Below are positions 10,776 to 24,069 of a DNA stretch of 64,000 bases, piece after piece. How positions within the stretch are numbered: the first letter of the stretch is position 1; each line of letters starts with the position of its first letter. The position numbers were made by a program, and so were the translations under genes. The notes under the pieces are model-generated. The model ran no database searches and was not told the DNA's origin. It saw nothing but the letters and a program-made list of their open reading frames with translations. Source of the stretch: Conchocele bisecta (Eukaryota > Mollusca > Bivalvia > Lucinida > Thyasiridae); NCBI GenBank assembly GCA_029237695.1, contig CM055275.1, positions 82,888,068 through 82,952,067 on the forward strand, read 5' to 3'.

Positions 10776-11227
10776 TTGTCCCACTTTTGATTTATGATCC
10801 ACAATGCGACAAAACCGTAATTATTACATCAGCAACCAGCTTAGAGCCAGACAAGCATTCACATCAGTGCAGTCAGTCACATCAGGGTCTACACTGTTTA
10901 CAATTATATTATCAATACCTGATATAAGCATCTAGTGATCGAACAATCTGTAAAGCCTTGGTTACTGACAAATATATTTGATTTTGCGACATCTGGAAGA
11001 CTTGGACCTGTGGCATACAAATACATCATTACCTCACCCACCTGGTGTCGAACTGTACGTTACGTTTATACGTATGTATACATATGTACAGGTGTGTGAG
11101 ATAATGGGATTTCTTTTATGTCACTGGTCCGATCGAGTCTTCCACCTGTGTGGAGTTTATAAATTACATTCCTGTTTTAATCATCCTTCCATTTATGTAT
11201 ATGCTGTCTTACTATACATGTGACCAG

Positions 11228-13640
11228 CATAGCTTCATATGTGGTTACATCTGGAGAAATGGGGCTTATGATCTTTGTGACCCATTCTAGCTCCTGATCA
11301 GGGTTCGACACTAACTTGTTTTACTAGGTAGTCCGCAGGACTAGTGACTTCAAAACGTTGGTAGTCCTCCGAGAAAGTTGCTGGTCCTACGAACGTTATA
11401 TGCATGTACATGTACATAAAATAAATCAGTTACACAGGTGTATGTACCCCAAACGAAGGCTTTCATATTAAAGTGCTGCACATTTCCAAGTCATTTAGTC
11501 ACAGTTTTGTGAATCATTGATCAAATAATTCCAGTTAGATTTGATATCCTATAGTAAGTCGAAGGGCATACATTTGAAACATCATTCATTTCTTTCATGC
11601 CTCCGGACACATCAGAAGCAGACTGTCCGCCATAGTCTCATCTCAACACATAAATCATCTCTAAACATCAACAATTTTGTATTTTACAAGTATATAAAAC
11701 TATTCTACGGCATACAAGGTCATCGAGCCAGCGCCGTTGTTAAATCCAAGCATTTACATTTCATCGTTGTCTTTTCAAAACGGGCGCTAGAATAATCGTC
11801 CATTACACCATAGACCATCTAGACTACATTATGTACATTGTATTGAACATCCATATCAGTCAAAGAATTTAGGATGTGGAAATCACAAGCCAGTCGGGCC
11901 AGTGACTTTTCAATTTGCACTGCCCCAAACCAATTTTCACTGGACCAAACTTTTAAAATGTAATATAACCGAAATAGAAATAGCACAATATTTACCGTCT
12001 TTTTGACAGAAATGGAACATCCCTACCTATGTTGTGCCTTTTTTTAATGAAATATAATCTATCTATCCTGCATTCGTACCCCCTGCGGGTAAAAGTGCAC
12101 TTCGTATGTTTCAGTGCAGTTAGTCTGAGAAGTAAAACGAGATTTGTTGGCTAAGAGGATATAAACCGTCCCTACCTGGAATAAAACATATTCATAATAT
12201 CAGCAAACAGACGGTTGTGTGTAAATATAAACTAGTAAGTAAAAATGCTAATTGAGTGGGTCACCAGGGGTGGTGGGAAGGCAATGTTACAAGAGATTTT
12301 CTGCAATAGGAATATAAATGGTGCGACGTGAACAAATTATACAAAAAGTAATCTTTTCAAAATATAGTCGGGCTTGCTATTTGGCGATATTGACTGGCCC
12401 AGTGTTCATTCCAAGGAATTTTTAAAGTGGGGCCCGTGTGCCTACCTCATATAAAAAGTTGGGGACAATTATTGGCCATTGTAAATTACAATAAAAAAAA
12501 ACTTATCAATCAAACTAACTATCAAAGTTTCACAAAATTCAGTGCTAAGTCATTCCAAAATCAGCTAACATCAGTGCTAGTGAAGACACAGGTATGGGGT
12601 TGAATGTAATTATTTTGTCCAACTACTGGTTCTGTTGACTACTGGTTATTCAACAAGGCAATTTACTTTTATTGTTAGAAGATTTAGTGTTCTAGAAATC
12701 GCTTTCTTATTACTTATGGAATATTAAGAAACTTGTAACTACGCAAATTACTCATGGAACATGTCTAGAATACAACTAATAGTCGCAACATCACTGAAAA
12801 TGAACCAAAAACGTCAGCAACGCTCAGTTCCGGTTTGAAAATTTTGTTTTACGTTTCAGTTGGTGATGCTTAAATTTCTCTTATTCAAGGTGTCAGATCA
12901 ATGAATAATGTTTCATTAAATGGTAAAATTTAATGTCCATAGCTTTTGCCTCTCAACTCAACAATGTAGGAACTTTTAGTTACTAAACAATGATGCATAT
13001 CAGCTGAATTCATTTTCACTATGCGCATACCAGGGCACACGATCTATTGGCGATGTTGACGTTTACAGTTGGTATAATCACATGCACAGCCTCAGCCAAT
13101 GCAAACGCTTGTTACATCAAATTCTGAACAAAATCAGCCAATCAAAGCAGAAGTTGTTGGACACATTTGATTCACTGTGTGTGATCGGCCAACTCAGACA
13201 AATTACGAGATCAGCCCAATGAGAATTCACATTTTTTCCAGATGGACCATATAATCAAGTCTGACCCGGAAATAACTTTGTAAGCGTAAACAAACTTGGC
13301 GGAAAGTTTTTAAATCATGAAAAAAGTGACATTTATGCTAATTGCTATGAAATGGTCAGCGAAGAGTGATGTTGCTTAAATTAATAGAATTTGCGTTTTC
13401 CCATTCTGGAAAAATCTACTAGTCCGACGGACTAGCCAGCTTTCGAAATGCGGCAGTCCTCCAGCAAATCAAGTGGGCACCGGACTATGGGACTAGCGTT
13501 AGTGTCGAACCCTGCTGATCTGTACTCCTGTAGCCAGATAATGAGTGTTACGTTGGCTGAATAAAGAACAGTGCAGAGCCTGATCAGCCTGCGCGGATGC
13601 GCAGGCTGATCTGGGTCTACACTGGTCGCCAAGTCAATAA
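11228..13640. mobile_element. Family D MITE split by a later insertion
   Basis: Left part 11228-11298 ('gtggttacatctggagaaat') and right part 13515-13640 ('gcgcaggctgatctgggt') together make one family D copy. The element at 11299-13514 separates them, so D is older than that insertion. Confidence 0.65.
11299..13514. mobile_element. hAT-like non-autonomous element, 2.2 kb, 5-bp TSD
   Basis: Perfect 17-bp TIRs 'cagggttcgacactaac' and complement. ctgat is duplicated at 11294-11298 and 13515-13519. Subterminal inverted text includes 'gtccgcaggactag' / 'ctagtccgacggac'. The interior (AT-rich, about 2.1 kb) has no transposase-like frame; the longest open stretches show no domain. CAGGG-type ends fit hAT, although a 5-bp TSD is shorter than the classic 8 bp, so the superfamily is uncertain. 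Confidence 0.75.
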
Positions 13641-13915
13641 GCCAGATGTACCATTTTGTGTCCAGCCTTGGAATACATCCACCGAATTCAAATATTCTGC
13701 AATACGTGAATGGTATTATGTCAGAAAAAGGCATTGTATTAATTTACATTTTATCCTAATGTATCTATATTATATACAGCGTATACATTTGTATATAATC
13801 TTCATATTGCAACATATCTTCGTTATATAATTATATTTCTCTATACATTTTAATGAAACTTTAATAATAAAAAACAATTAATAAAACATGTAATTTGTGT
13901 AATTTTATTATTCCA
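13641..13915. other. AT-rich non-coding
   Basis: Long A/T-biased run with no repeat boundaries or exon. Confidence 0.4.
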
Positions 13916-14200
13916 TCCGTGGTTGTTGGTCGGGCGAATGCTATAGCGTAAATTAACGGTAGGGGTTCCGCCTTATGGGAATCACGATTTACCTGGTTTG
14001 TCGGCCCCCAGGTACGTTTTTATCGTTGACTCTTTTGTTACCTGGGAGTTGAATTGGGTTATTGCCCATTATAAAAGTAACAAGATTATTACTGCTCCTA
14101 CTGCTTTTGTGAGGGGCCAAGTGATTCAGGTGTGGCGAGGACATAGCATCAGATTAGCATTATTCTTATTTCCGGGCTGAATATATAGTTGTACCGATGA
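13916..14200 (+). mobile_element. SINE-like repeat K, 3' truncated at the start of the tandem array
   Basis: It follows the family up to 'ccgggctgaatatatag' and then stops. The B-box-like part and A-rich tail are missing and tandem-repeat sequence begins within about 30 bp. Confidence 0.55.
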
Positions 14201-14213
14201 AAGCTGAAACACG

Positions 14214-14312
14214 CCTAGAAAAACACATGAATAGCCATGAAAAAAACATGAATAGCAGTGAAAAACCCATGAATAGCCTTGAAAAACACATGAATAGCCT
14301 TGAAAAACCCAC
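14214..14312. repeat. ~21-bp tandem repeat leading into the array
   Basis: Four to five units of 'catgaatagccttgaaaaac'. It abuts the 63-bp array, sharing only the A-rich character. Confidence 0.7.
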
Positions 14313-17300
14313 AACAAACCCAGATTTAAGAAAGACACTATGAAATAACAAAATAACACTAGGAAACAATGGCCGCAACAAACCCGGAGTTAAGAAAAAC
14401 ACTAGGAAATAACACAAAAACACTAGGAAACAATTGCCACAACAAACCCGGATTTAAGAAAAACACTAGGAAATGACACAAAATACTAGGAAACAATGGC
14501 CACAACAAACCCGGATGTAAGAAAACACTAGGAAATAACACAAAAACACTAGAAAAAATGGGCACAACAAACCCGGATGTAACAAAATACTAGGAAATAA
14601 CACAAAAACACTAGAAACAATGGCCACAACAAACCCGGATTTGCAAAAAACACTAGGAAACAATGGAAAACAACTAACCAGATTTAGAAAAACCTTAGGA
14701 AATAACACAAAAATACTAGGAAACAATGGCCACAAACAAACCGCGAATTAAGAAAAAACCACTAGGGAAAATATCACAAAAATATTAGGAAAACAATGGC
14801 GACAACAAACCCTGATTTAAGAAAAACACTAGGAAATGACACAAAACACTAGGAAACAATTGCCACAGCAAACCCGGATTTAAGAAAGACACTAGAAAAT
14901 AACACAAAAACACTAGGAAATAACACAAAAATACTGGAAAACAATGGCCACAACAAACCCGGATTTACGAAAAACGCTAGGAAATGACACCAAACACTAG
15001 GAATCAATGGCCACAACAAATCCGGATTAAAGAAAAACACTAGGAAATAACACAAACATACTAGAAACAATGGGCACAACAAACTCGGATGTAACAAAAT
15101 ACTAGGAAATAACACAAAAACACTAGAATCAATGGCCACAACAAACCCTGTTTGGCAAAAAACACTAGGAAATGACACAAAAACACTAGGAAACAATGGC
15201 CACAACTAACCCTTATTTAAGAAAAACATTAGGAAATAACACAAAAATACTAGGAAACAATGGCCACAACAAACTCGGATTTAAGAAAAACACTAGGAAA
15301 TAACACAAAAATATTAGGAAACAATGGCCACAACAAACCCGGATTTAACAAAAACACGAGGAAATGACACAAAACAGTAGGAAGCAATGGCCACAACAAA
15401 ACTCGGATGTAAGAAAACACTATGAAATAACACAAAACACTAGAAACAATGGCCACAACAAACCCGAATTTGCAAAAACACTAGGAAATAACACAAAAAT
15501 ACTAGGAAACAATGACCTCAACAAACCCGGATTTAAGAAAAACACTAGGAAAAAACACAAAAACACTAGGAAACATTTGCCAGAAGAAACCCGGATTTAA
15601 GAAACCCGGATTTAAGAAAAACAATAGGAAATAACACAAAAACACTAGGAAACAATGGCCACAACTAACCCGGATTTAAGAGAAAGACTAGGAAATAACA
15701 AAAACATACTAGGAAACAATGGCCACAACAAACACGGATTTAAGAAAAACACTAGAAAATGACACGAAACCCTAGGAAACAATGGCCACAACAAACCCGG
15801 ATGTAAAAAAACACAAGGAAATAACACAAAAACACTAGAAACAATGGCCACAATAAACCCGGAATTGCACAAACACTAGGAAATAACACAAAAAACACTA
15901 GGAAACATGGCCACAACAAACCCATATTTGCAAAAACACTAGGATATAGCACAAAACACTAGGAAACAATGGCTACAATAAACCAGGTTTTGCAAAAACA
16001 CTAGGAAATAAGACAAACCCGGATTGAAGATTGAAAAACACTAGGAAACAATGGCCACAACAAACCTGGATTTAAGAAAGACACTAGGAAATAACACAAA
16101 AACACTAGGAAACAATGGCCACAACAAACCCGGATTTAAGAAAAACACTAGGAAATACCACAAACATACTAGGAAACAATGGCCACAACAAACCTGGATT
16201 TGCAAAAAAATACTAGGAAATAACAAAAAAACACCGTGACTAGCAGACACTGGCCACAACAAACCCGGATTGAAGAAAAGCACTAGGAAATAACACAAAA
16301 ACACAATAAAACAATGGCCACAACAAACTCGGATTTGCAAAAAACACTAGGAAATGACACAAAACACTAGGAAACAATGGCCAGAACAAACCTGGATTGA
16401 AGAGAAACACTAGGAAATAACACAAAAATACTAGGAAACCATGACCACAACAAACCCGCATTAAAGAAAAACACTAGGAAAAAAAAAAACACTAGGAAAC
16501 AATGGCTACAACTAACCCGGATTTGCAAAAACACTGGGAAATAACAAAAAAACACTAGGAAAGAAAGGCCACAACAAACCCGTATTTGCAAAAACACTAG
16601 GAAATAAGACAAACCCGGATTGAAGAAAAAAAATGGAATTAACACAAAAACACTAGGAAACAATGGCCAGAACAAACCTGGATTGAAGAGAAACACTAGG
16701 AAATAACACAAAAATACTAGGAAACCATGGCCACAACAAACCCGCATTAAAGAAAAACACTAGGAAATAACAAAAAAACACTAGGAAACAATGGCTACAA
16801 CTAACCCGGATTTGCAAAAACACTGGGAAATAACAAAAAAACACTAGGAAAGAAAGGCCACAACAAACCCGTATTTGCAAAAACACTAGGAAATGACACA
16901 AAACACTAGGAAACAATACCTACAACAAACCCGGATTTGCAAAAACACTAGGAAATAAGACAAACCCGGATTGAAGAAAAAAAATGGAATTAACACAAAA
17001 ACACTAGGAAACAATGGCCACAACAAACCCGGATTGAAGAAAAACATTAGGAAATAACACAAAAACACTAGGAAACAATGGCCACAACAAACCCGGATTT
17101 GCAAAAACACTAGTAAATAACACAAACATACTAGGAAACAATGGCCACAACAAACCTGGATTTGCAAAAATACTGTGAAATAACGAAAAGAAAAAACACT
17201 AGGAAACAATGGCCACAACGAACCCGGATTGAAGAAAAAACCTAGGAAATAACAAAAAACCACCGTGACTAGCAGACACTGGCCACAACAAACCCGGATT

Positions 17301-20085
17301 GAAGAAAAGCACTAGGAAATAACACAAAAACACAATAAAACAATGGCCACAACAAACTCGGATTTGCAAAAAACACTAAGAAATGACACAAAACACTAGG
17401 AAACAATGGCCAGAACAAACCCGGATTGAAGAGAAACACTAGGAAATAACACAAAAATACTAGGGAACAATGGCCACAACAAAGCCGCATTAAAGAAAAA
17501 CACTAGGAAATAACACAAAAACACTAGGAAACAATGGCTACAACTAACCCGGATTTGCAAAAACACTGGGAAATAACAAAAAAACACTAGGAAAGAAAGG
17601 CCACAACAAACCCGTATTTGCAAAAAACACTAGGAAACCGATTTGCAAAAACATTAGGAAATGACAAAAAACTCTAGGAAACAATAGCTACAACAAACCC
17701 GGATTTGCAAAAACACTAGGAAATAAGACAAACCCGGATTGAAGAAAAAAAATGTAATTAACACAAAAACACTAGGAAACAATTGCCACAACAAACCCGG
17801 ATTGAAGAAAAACACTAGGAAATAAAACAAAAACAGTAGGAAACAATGGCCACAACAAACCCGGATTGAAACTCGGATTGAATAAAAACAATTGGAAATA
17901 ACACGAACAAACCAGGAAACAATGGCCAAAACTAACCCGGATTTAAGAAAAACACTAGGAAATAACACAAAAACAGTAGGAAACAATGGCCACAACAAAC
18001 CCGGATTGAAGAAAAACATTAGGAAATAACACAAAAACGCTAGGAAACAATGGCCACAACAAACCCGGATTTAAGAAAAGCACTAGGAAATAACACAAAA
18101 ACACTAGGAAACAATGGCCACAACAAACCCGGATTTGCAAAAACACTAGTAAATAACACAAACATACTAGGAAACAATGGCCACAACAAACCTGGATTTG
18201 CAAAAATACTGTGAAATAACGAAAAGAAAAAACACTAGGAAACAATGGCCACAACGAACCCGGATTGAAGAAAAATACTAGGAAATAACACAAAAACACT
18301 GTAAAACAATGGCCACAACAAACTCGGATTTGCAAAAACACTAGGAAATGGCAAAAAATACTAGGAAACAATGGCTACAACTAACCCGGATTTGCAAAAA
18401 CACTAGGAAATAACACAAAAACACTAGGAAACAATGGCTACAACTAACCCGGATTTGCAAAAACACTAGGAAATAATACAAAAACATTAGGAAACAATGG
18501 TCACAACAAACCCGGATTTGCAAAGACACTAGGAAATAACACAAAAACACTAGGAAACAATGGTCACAACAAACCCGGATTGAAGAGAAACACTTGGAAA
18601 TAACTGAAAACACTAGGAAACAATGGCTACAACTAAACCGGATTTGCAAAAACACTAAGAAATGACACAAAACACTAGGAAACAATGGCCAGAACAAACC
18701 CGGATTGAAGAGAAACACTAGGAAATAACACAAAAATACTGGGGAACAATGGCCACAACAAAGCCGCATTAAAGAAAAACAGTAGGAAATAACACAAAAA
18801 CACTAGGAAACAATGGCTACAACTAACCCGGATTTGCAAAAACACTGGGAAATAACAAAAAAACACTAGGAAAGAAAGGCCACAACAAACCCGTATTTGC
18901 AAAAAACACTAGGAAACCGATTTGCAAAAACATTAGGAAATGACAAAAAAACTCTAGGAAACAATAGCTACAACAAACCCGGATTTGCAAAAACACTAGG
19001 AAATAAGACAAAAAACCCGGATTGAAGAATGTATTAACACAAAAACACTAGGAAACAATTGCCACAACAAACCCGGTTGAATGAAAAAACTGGAAATAAA
19101 AACAAAAACAGTAGGAAACAATGGCCACAACAAACCCGGATTGAAACTCGGATTGAATAAAAACAATTGGAAAATACACGAACAAAACAGGAAACAATGG
19201 CCAAAAACTAACCCGGAGTTAAGAAAAAACACTAGGAAATAACACAAAAACAGTAGGATAACAATGGCCCACAACCCAACCCGGATTGAATTGAAAAATC
19301 ACCCAGGAAATAACAACAAAAAACATAGGAAACAATGGCCAACCACAACAAACCCCGGATTTGAAGAAAAACATTAAAATAACACAAAAACCGCTAGGAA
19401 ACAAATGGCCAACAACAAACGGATTAAGAAAAGCCTAGGGAAATAACCAACAAAAACACAGGGAACTGGCCACAACAAAACCCGGATTTGCAAAAAACAC
19501 TAGTAAATAACACAAACATACTAGGAAAACAATGGCCACAACAAACCTGGATTTGGAAAAATACTGTGAAATAACGAAAAGAAAAAACACTAGGAAACAA
19601 TGGCCACAACGAACCCGGATTGAAGAAAAATACTAGGAAATAACACAAAAACACTGTAAAACAATGGCCACAACAAACTCGGATTTGCAAAAATACTAGG
19701 AAATGGCAAAAAATACTAGGAAACAATGGCTACAACTAACCCGGATTTGCAAAAACACTAGGAAATAACACAAAAACACTAGGAAACAATGGCTACAACT
19801 AACCCGGATTTGCAAAAACACTAGGAAATAATACAAAAACATTAGGAAACAATGGTCACAACAAACCCGGATTTGCAAAGACACTAGGAAATAACACAAA
19901 AACACTAGGAAACAATGGTCACAACAAACCCGGATTGAAGAGAAACACTTGGACATAACTGAAAACACTAGGAAACAATGGCTACAACTAAACCGGATTT
20001 GCAAAAACACTAAGAAATAACACAAAAACACTAGAAATCAATGGCCACAACAAACCCGGATTTAAGAAAAACACTAGGAAATAAC
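14306..20085. repeat. Minisatellite array 1, ~63-bp unit, about 90 copies
   Basis: Each unit carries 'aacaatggccacaacaaacc', 'cggattt' (variants aag, gca, gaag after it) and two spaced copies of 'acactaggaaa'. Unit length is 62-64 bp. Variants come in runs, and blocks are duplicated: the odd text 'gtgactagcagacactgg' recurs at 16235 and 17265 (1030 bp apart), and 'taacgaaaagaaaaaacac' at 17181, 18217 and 19572 (1036 and 1355 bp apart). About 19010-19560 holds many single-base indels relative to the parallel block at 17780-18060. Frames on the minus strand up to about 140 codons arise only because the unit is near 21 codons long. No gene. Confidence 0.95.
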
Positions 20086-20393
20086 GCAAAAAGGCTACGC
20101 TGACATACAAAATAGTCTACAAAGGCTCTCATATGGTACCACAAAGGCTACACACACATAGAAAATGGTCCACAAAGGCTGACAGATGGCACCACAAAGG
20201 CTATATCGACATAGAAAATAGTCGACAAAGGCTAATAGATGGTACCACAAAGGATATATTCATATTGTAAATAGTCGACATATGCTGACAGATGACACCA
20301 CAAAGGCTATATCGACAAAGAAAATAGTCGACATAGGCTGACAGATGACACCACTAAGGTTATATCGACAAAGAAAATATAGTCGACAAAGGC
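20086..20393. repeat. 53-bp tandem repeat, about five and a half units
   Basis: Units contain 'acaaaggctatatcgaca', 'gaaaatagtcgac' and 'aggctgacagatg'. Divergence is higher than in array 1. It directly follows that array. Confidence 0.8.
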
Positions 20394-20779
20394 GGAAACA
20401 TAGGCGTGGCCAGGTTTTTCGAAAGGGGTTGCGAGTGCCGAAGGGACTCGGTGGGTAGATCACGAGAGGGGTGTCCCCTCTCGTTTAGCGGGCGGTAAGA
20501 CCCCCGGAATTTCTTTTGATAGTAGATCCTCTAAAACGAGTTATCCTGGTTATTTCAGAGGCACCGAATCTGATTTAGGGGCGTTGTGAACTACATATAT
20601 TTGCAAAATATGAAGTGATATATATACGGGATTGACGATATGAAGACAACACGATGTGGTAATAGGTGCACTGATGTAATCTAAACTAGGATACCCTGAT
20701 CGGTGTTAGGCGCCCGTTCCACACCAGTAAACTCATTTAGCCCATCCTCTATAAGGGATATAACTTAATTCGGTTGTAT

Positions 20780-20840
20780 CTCACTTTCCCAACATTTTGA
20801 TTTTTGGGCTGTCTAGACTGTCTCACTTTCCCAACATTCA
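20780..20840. repeat. MULE left TIR, tandem pair of end motifs
   Basis: 'tctcactttcccaacatt' occurs at 20780 and again at 20821, 41 bp apart. The right end also has two copies (24195 and 24243) but in opposite orientation to each other. Such motifs are candidate transposase-binding sites (inference). Confidence 0.7.
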
Positions 20841-21052
20841 ACTTTCACACCTTTGCCTTACCTGTGTGGTAAGTATACTGCTGGACTTAAAGTTGCGTTA
20901 CACACTTGTTTAATAATAAATTATAACTTTTAACAGGTGATCAGTATCAGACAAGATCAAATGAATCATACTTGATGATTGAATACTTGATTAATTAATA
21001 TATTGTCAATAGTTTCAATTACAATTAGTGTTAACTACAGACATACGATTAT

Positions 21053-21166
21053 AGTGATTACAGTGACTAAATTTCACATTACTTGATTAAGTAATTACAA
21101 TTAGGTTTAAATACAGGCAAGTGATTACAGTGATTACATTTCACATTACTTGATTAATTAATTACA
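21053..21166. repeat. 67-bp direct repeat in MULE leader
   Basis: 'agtgattacagtga' at 21053 and 21120, each followed by 'tttcacattacttgatta'. It lies just upstream of the transposase start, in the likely promoter/5'UTR. Confidence 0.7.
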
Positions 21167-21259
21167 ATAAATGTGTGTACCTTAATTACATATAATTGTA
21201 ACTCTACTGTGAAAGTGTATATATATTCCACCAAATATGTTGAACTGTACACTTGCATC

Positions 21260-22762
21260 ATGGCAAACGCTCAAGTCGGAGTACGGTTTATAGAGAACAG
21301 TCATGGATCTCAGACGCTGGTACACAATGAATACTTGTTCAGTTTGAAGACAAGAAGCTGGAACTGTGTGAACCGGGATTGTACAGCGAAGATCAACACA
21401 CGGAATGGGATTCCAACTAAGATAATGGTGAATCACAACCACCCACAGGACCCTGTCGGAGTTACAGCGAAACAAATGATGAGCAACATTCGGAAACGAG
21501 TGCGAGATACCATTGAGCCGATACCTGCCATATACGACGATATGTTAGCCACTCTCCGAACACCAGATTGGGATGATGATACAGAGGCTGTCGCGATCAA
21601 GTTACCGACATTCTATTCTGCTCGTCCTGCTTTGTACAGGTAAATGATGATTTCATTTTTCATTTTATAAAAATGCATACATAATTTGAGCGGTCTGTTA
21701 TTAGTCTGTTATCATTTGTATTTACAAAACAATGTTACAGTGAATACTATCCCATATATTTTATTCCATTTCAGACAAAGGGCGAAACTACAACCTACGT
21801 TACCGAAGGTTCGACAAGACGTGACGTTGGATGGAAAATGGATCGAGACGACGGCGGGCGATAAGTTCCTACTCGCGGATGATGGGGAAGAAAACCGCAT
21901 CATCGTGTTCGCTACGTTGGAGAACTTAATGGAACTCTCGAGAGCCGACATTTGGTATGTCGATGGGACCTTCTACTCCAGTCCATCATACTTCTACCAG
22001 ATGTACACAATCCATGGTATGGTTGATGGGTACATGTGTACTCTTATATATGCGCTGCTACCGAACAAACGCGAGACCACCTACAGACGGCTGTTTGAAC
22101 TTGTTCAGGGCGCTGGTGACCGGCACAACATCGAACTCAAACCAGAAACTGTCATGATGGACTTCGCAGTTGCAGCGAAACGTGCCGTTATCGCTGTCTA
22201 CCCGGACGTAACAGTGAAGGGATGTTTCTTCCATTATTCACTGTGCATCTGGAGGAAGGTTACAACCTTCAAAGACAACGACGACTTCAGAATGTTGGTG
22301 CGCCGTGCTAGTGTCCTGCCTCTTGTGCCGATCGGACTGGTTGAAGACGTGTGGTTCCATGCCCTAGAAAACAACGACGACGACACGGCATCCGTAGTCG
22401 CGTTCAAGGTCTACGTAACGGAGCAGTGGGTGGACGGCGAAAAGGCGATGTGGAACCACGTCGACAATCCAGGACCACGAACCACGAACCACGTCGAAGG
22501 ATGGCACAACAAGGTCAATGGTCTGTTGACCCATTCCCATCCAAACATCTACACTCTGGTAGAGTTGTTCCAGAAGGAGCAGGCCGTGAACGAAGTACGC
22601 CTACTTCAGCATGCGAATGGTGGAAGACGGCGTCCAAAGAAGATGAAGTACCGCGTCATCGAAGACCGCCTCGTACAGCTGAAGCAGCAACTATTGAACA
22701 CTGAGCTGGAAGTGACAGAGTACGCCGATGCAGCATCGTACTTGATCAAACTAAGACAGTAG
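21260..22762 (+). CDS. MULE transposase with N-terminal FLYWCH zinc finger (two exons)
   Basis: Exons 21260-21639 and 21775-22762 flank a 135-bp intron (donor ag|gtaaat, acceptor 'ttattccatttcag'). Splicing restores one frame of 455 codons. Residues about 10-62 form a FLYWCH-type finger: F10, Y25, W34, C36, C41 and the pair H59/H61 in VNHNHP. The MULE catalytic core has D190 in YVDGTFYSSP, D256 in MMDF, the CxxH pair C277/H280 in KGCFFHYS, and E368 in NHVEGWHNKVNG, in the order and spacing of the DDE transposase fold. The protein would bind the element ends and cut and rejoin DNA in the nucleus. I chose the ATG at 21260 because the in-frame one at 21173 adds 29 residues with no domain character. 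No stop or frameshift breaks the frame, so the gene could be active. Codon use is more GC-rich than the AT-rich flanks. It resembles the FLYWCH-bearing animal MULEs (Phantom-type); that subgroup name is inference. Confidence 0.9.
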
Positions 22763-22829
22763 AATTAGTAATGTCATTTCATCAAATGTGCTAATAGTTG
22801 ACAGTGTTATTAATCAGGAGTTGTTTCAG

Positions 22830-24052
22830 TACTATTGATCAGGATCTACAATTTTGTTTCATTAAAACTAAACTTCTGACTGATCAGGATCTACACATTC
22901 CACGCATATAAATGGTAAAATAAAATTTACATGATTGTAAAGCAGTACTATTGATCAGGATCTACACGTTTGTCTGCACTAACACTTCTAGCTGAACAGG
23001 ATAAATGTAAATGTATATGTCTAGCAGTACTATTGATCAGGATTGGATCAAAGGATACATGTATGTATTATGTAAGTAAATGTATATCTAAAGCAGTTAC
23101 ATGATCAAGAAATGATCAGATACACTGGTAAATGTATATGTCTTGATAAAGGCAGTACTATTGATACAGGATTGGATTCAGATACATGTATGTATATGTA
23201 CAATGTATATTATATGGTCTAAAGCAGTACTATTGATCAGATTGATCAGGATACAATGTATATGTATATTGTTCTTATAAAGCAGTACTAAAGTGATCAG
23301 GATTGTCAGGATTCCAATGTTAAATGTATATGTCTATAAAGCAGTTAACTAATGAAATGCAAAGGAATTGATCTGGATACAATGTAAATGTATATGTCTT
23401 ATAAAGCAGGTAATATTGATCAGGATTGTTCCAGGTACAATGTAAATGTATATGTCTATAAAGCAGTACTATTGATCAGGATTGATCAGGATACAATGTA
23501 AATGATAGTCTATAAAGCAGTACTATTGATCAGGATTGATCAGGATACAAGTAAATGTATATGTCTATAAAGCAGGTACATTGATCATATTGATCAGATA
23601 CAGTATGTAAATATGTCTATAAAGCAGTACTATTGATCAGGATTGATCAGGATACAATGTAAATGTATATGTCTATAAAGCAGTACTATTGATCAGGATT
23701 GATCAGGATACAATGTAAATGTATATGTCTATAAAGCAGTACTATTGATCAGGATTGATCAGGGATACAATGTAAATGTAAATGTCAAAGCAGTACTATT
23801 GATCAGGATTGATCAGGATACAATGTAAATCTAAATGCATAAAGCAGTACTATTGATCGGATGACAGGATAATGTAAATGTATATGTCTATAAAGCAGTA
23901 CTATTGATCAGGATTGATCAGGATAACAATGTAAATAGTATATGTATAAATCAGTACATTGATAGGATGATCAGATAACATGTAAGTGTATATGTCTATA
24001 AAGCAGTACTATTGATCAGGATTGATCAGGATACAATGTAAATGTAGTTTAA
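22830..24052. repeat. 56-bp minisatellite inside the MULE, about 20 units
   Basis: The unit carries 'aaagcagtactattgatcag', a second 'gattgatcaggat' and 'acaatgtaaatgtatatgtc'. Each unit has two TGATCA palindromes. The array lies between the transposase stop and the right TIR, so it would fall in the 3'UTR of a transcript using the AATAAA at 24064. Units from 23035 to 23620 and 23860 to 23985 show scattered indels; their neighbours are nearly identical. Confidence 0.9.
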
Positions 24053-24063
24053 GTTTAAAAGCT

Positions 24064-24069
24064 AATAAA
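24064..24069 (+). terminator. Candidate poly(A) signal of the MULE transcript
   Basis: AATAAA just after the minisatellite, followed by a T-rich stretch ('tcttgtttatacacatgttt'). It is the first canonical signal on this strand that I see after the stop codon. Confidence 0.4.

Noticed and set aside
13432..13734. Frames containing 'VDPDQPAHP'-like peptides (also near 4534, 6618, 50897, 56140)
   Set aside because: These are translations of the family D MITE and recur wherever it does.
14126..20031. Many 60-142 codon minus-strand frames rich in Phe, Leu, Val and Cys that look like membrane proteins
   Set aside because: Translations of the 63-bp minisatellite; hydrophobicity comes from its A-rich plus strand.
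21173..21259. Upstream in-frame ATG as transposase start
   Set aside because: Adds 29 residues with no domain character just after an AT-rich repeat; the ATG at 21260 directly precedes the FLYWCH finger.
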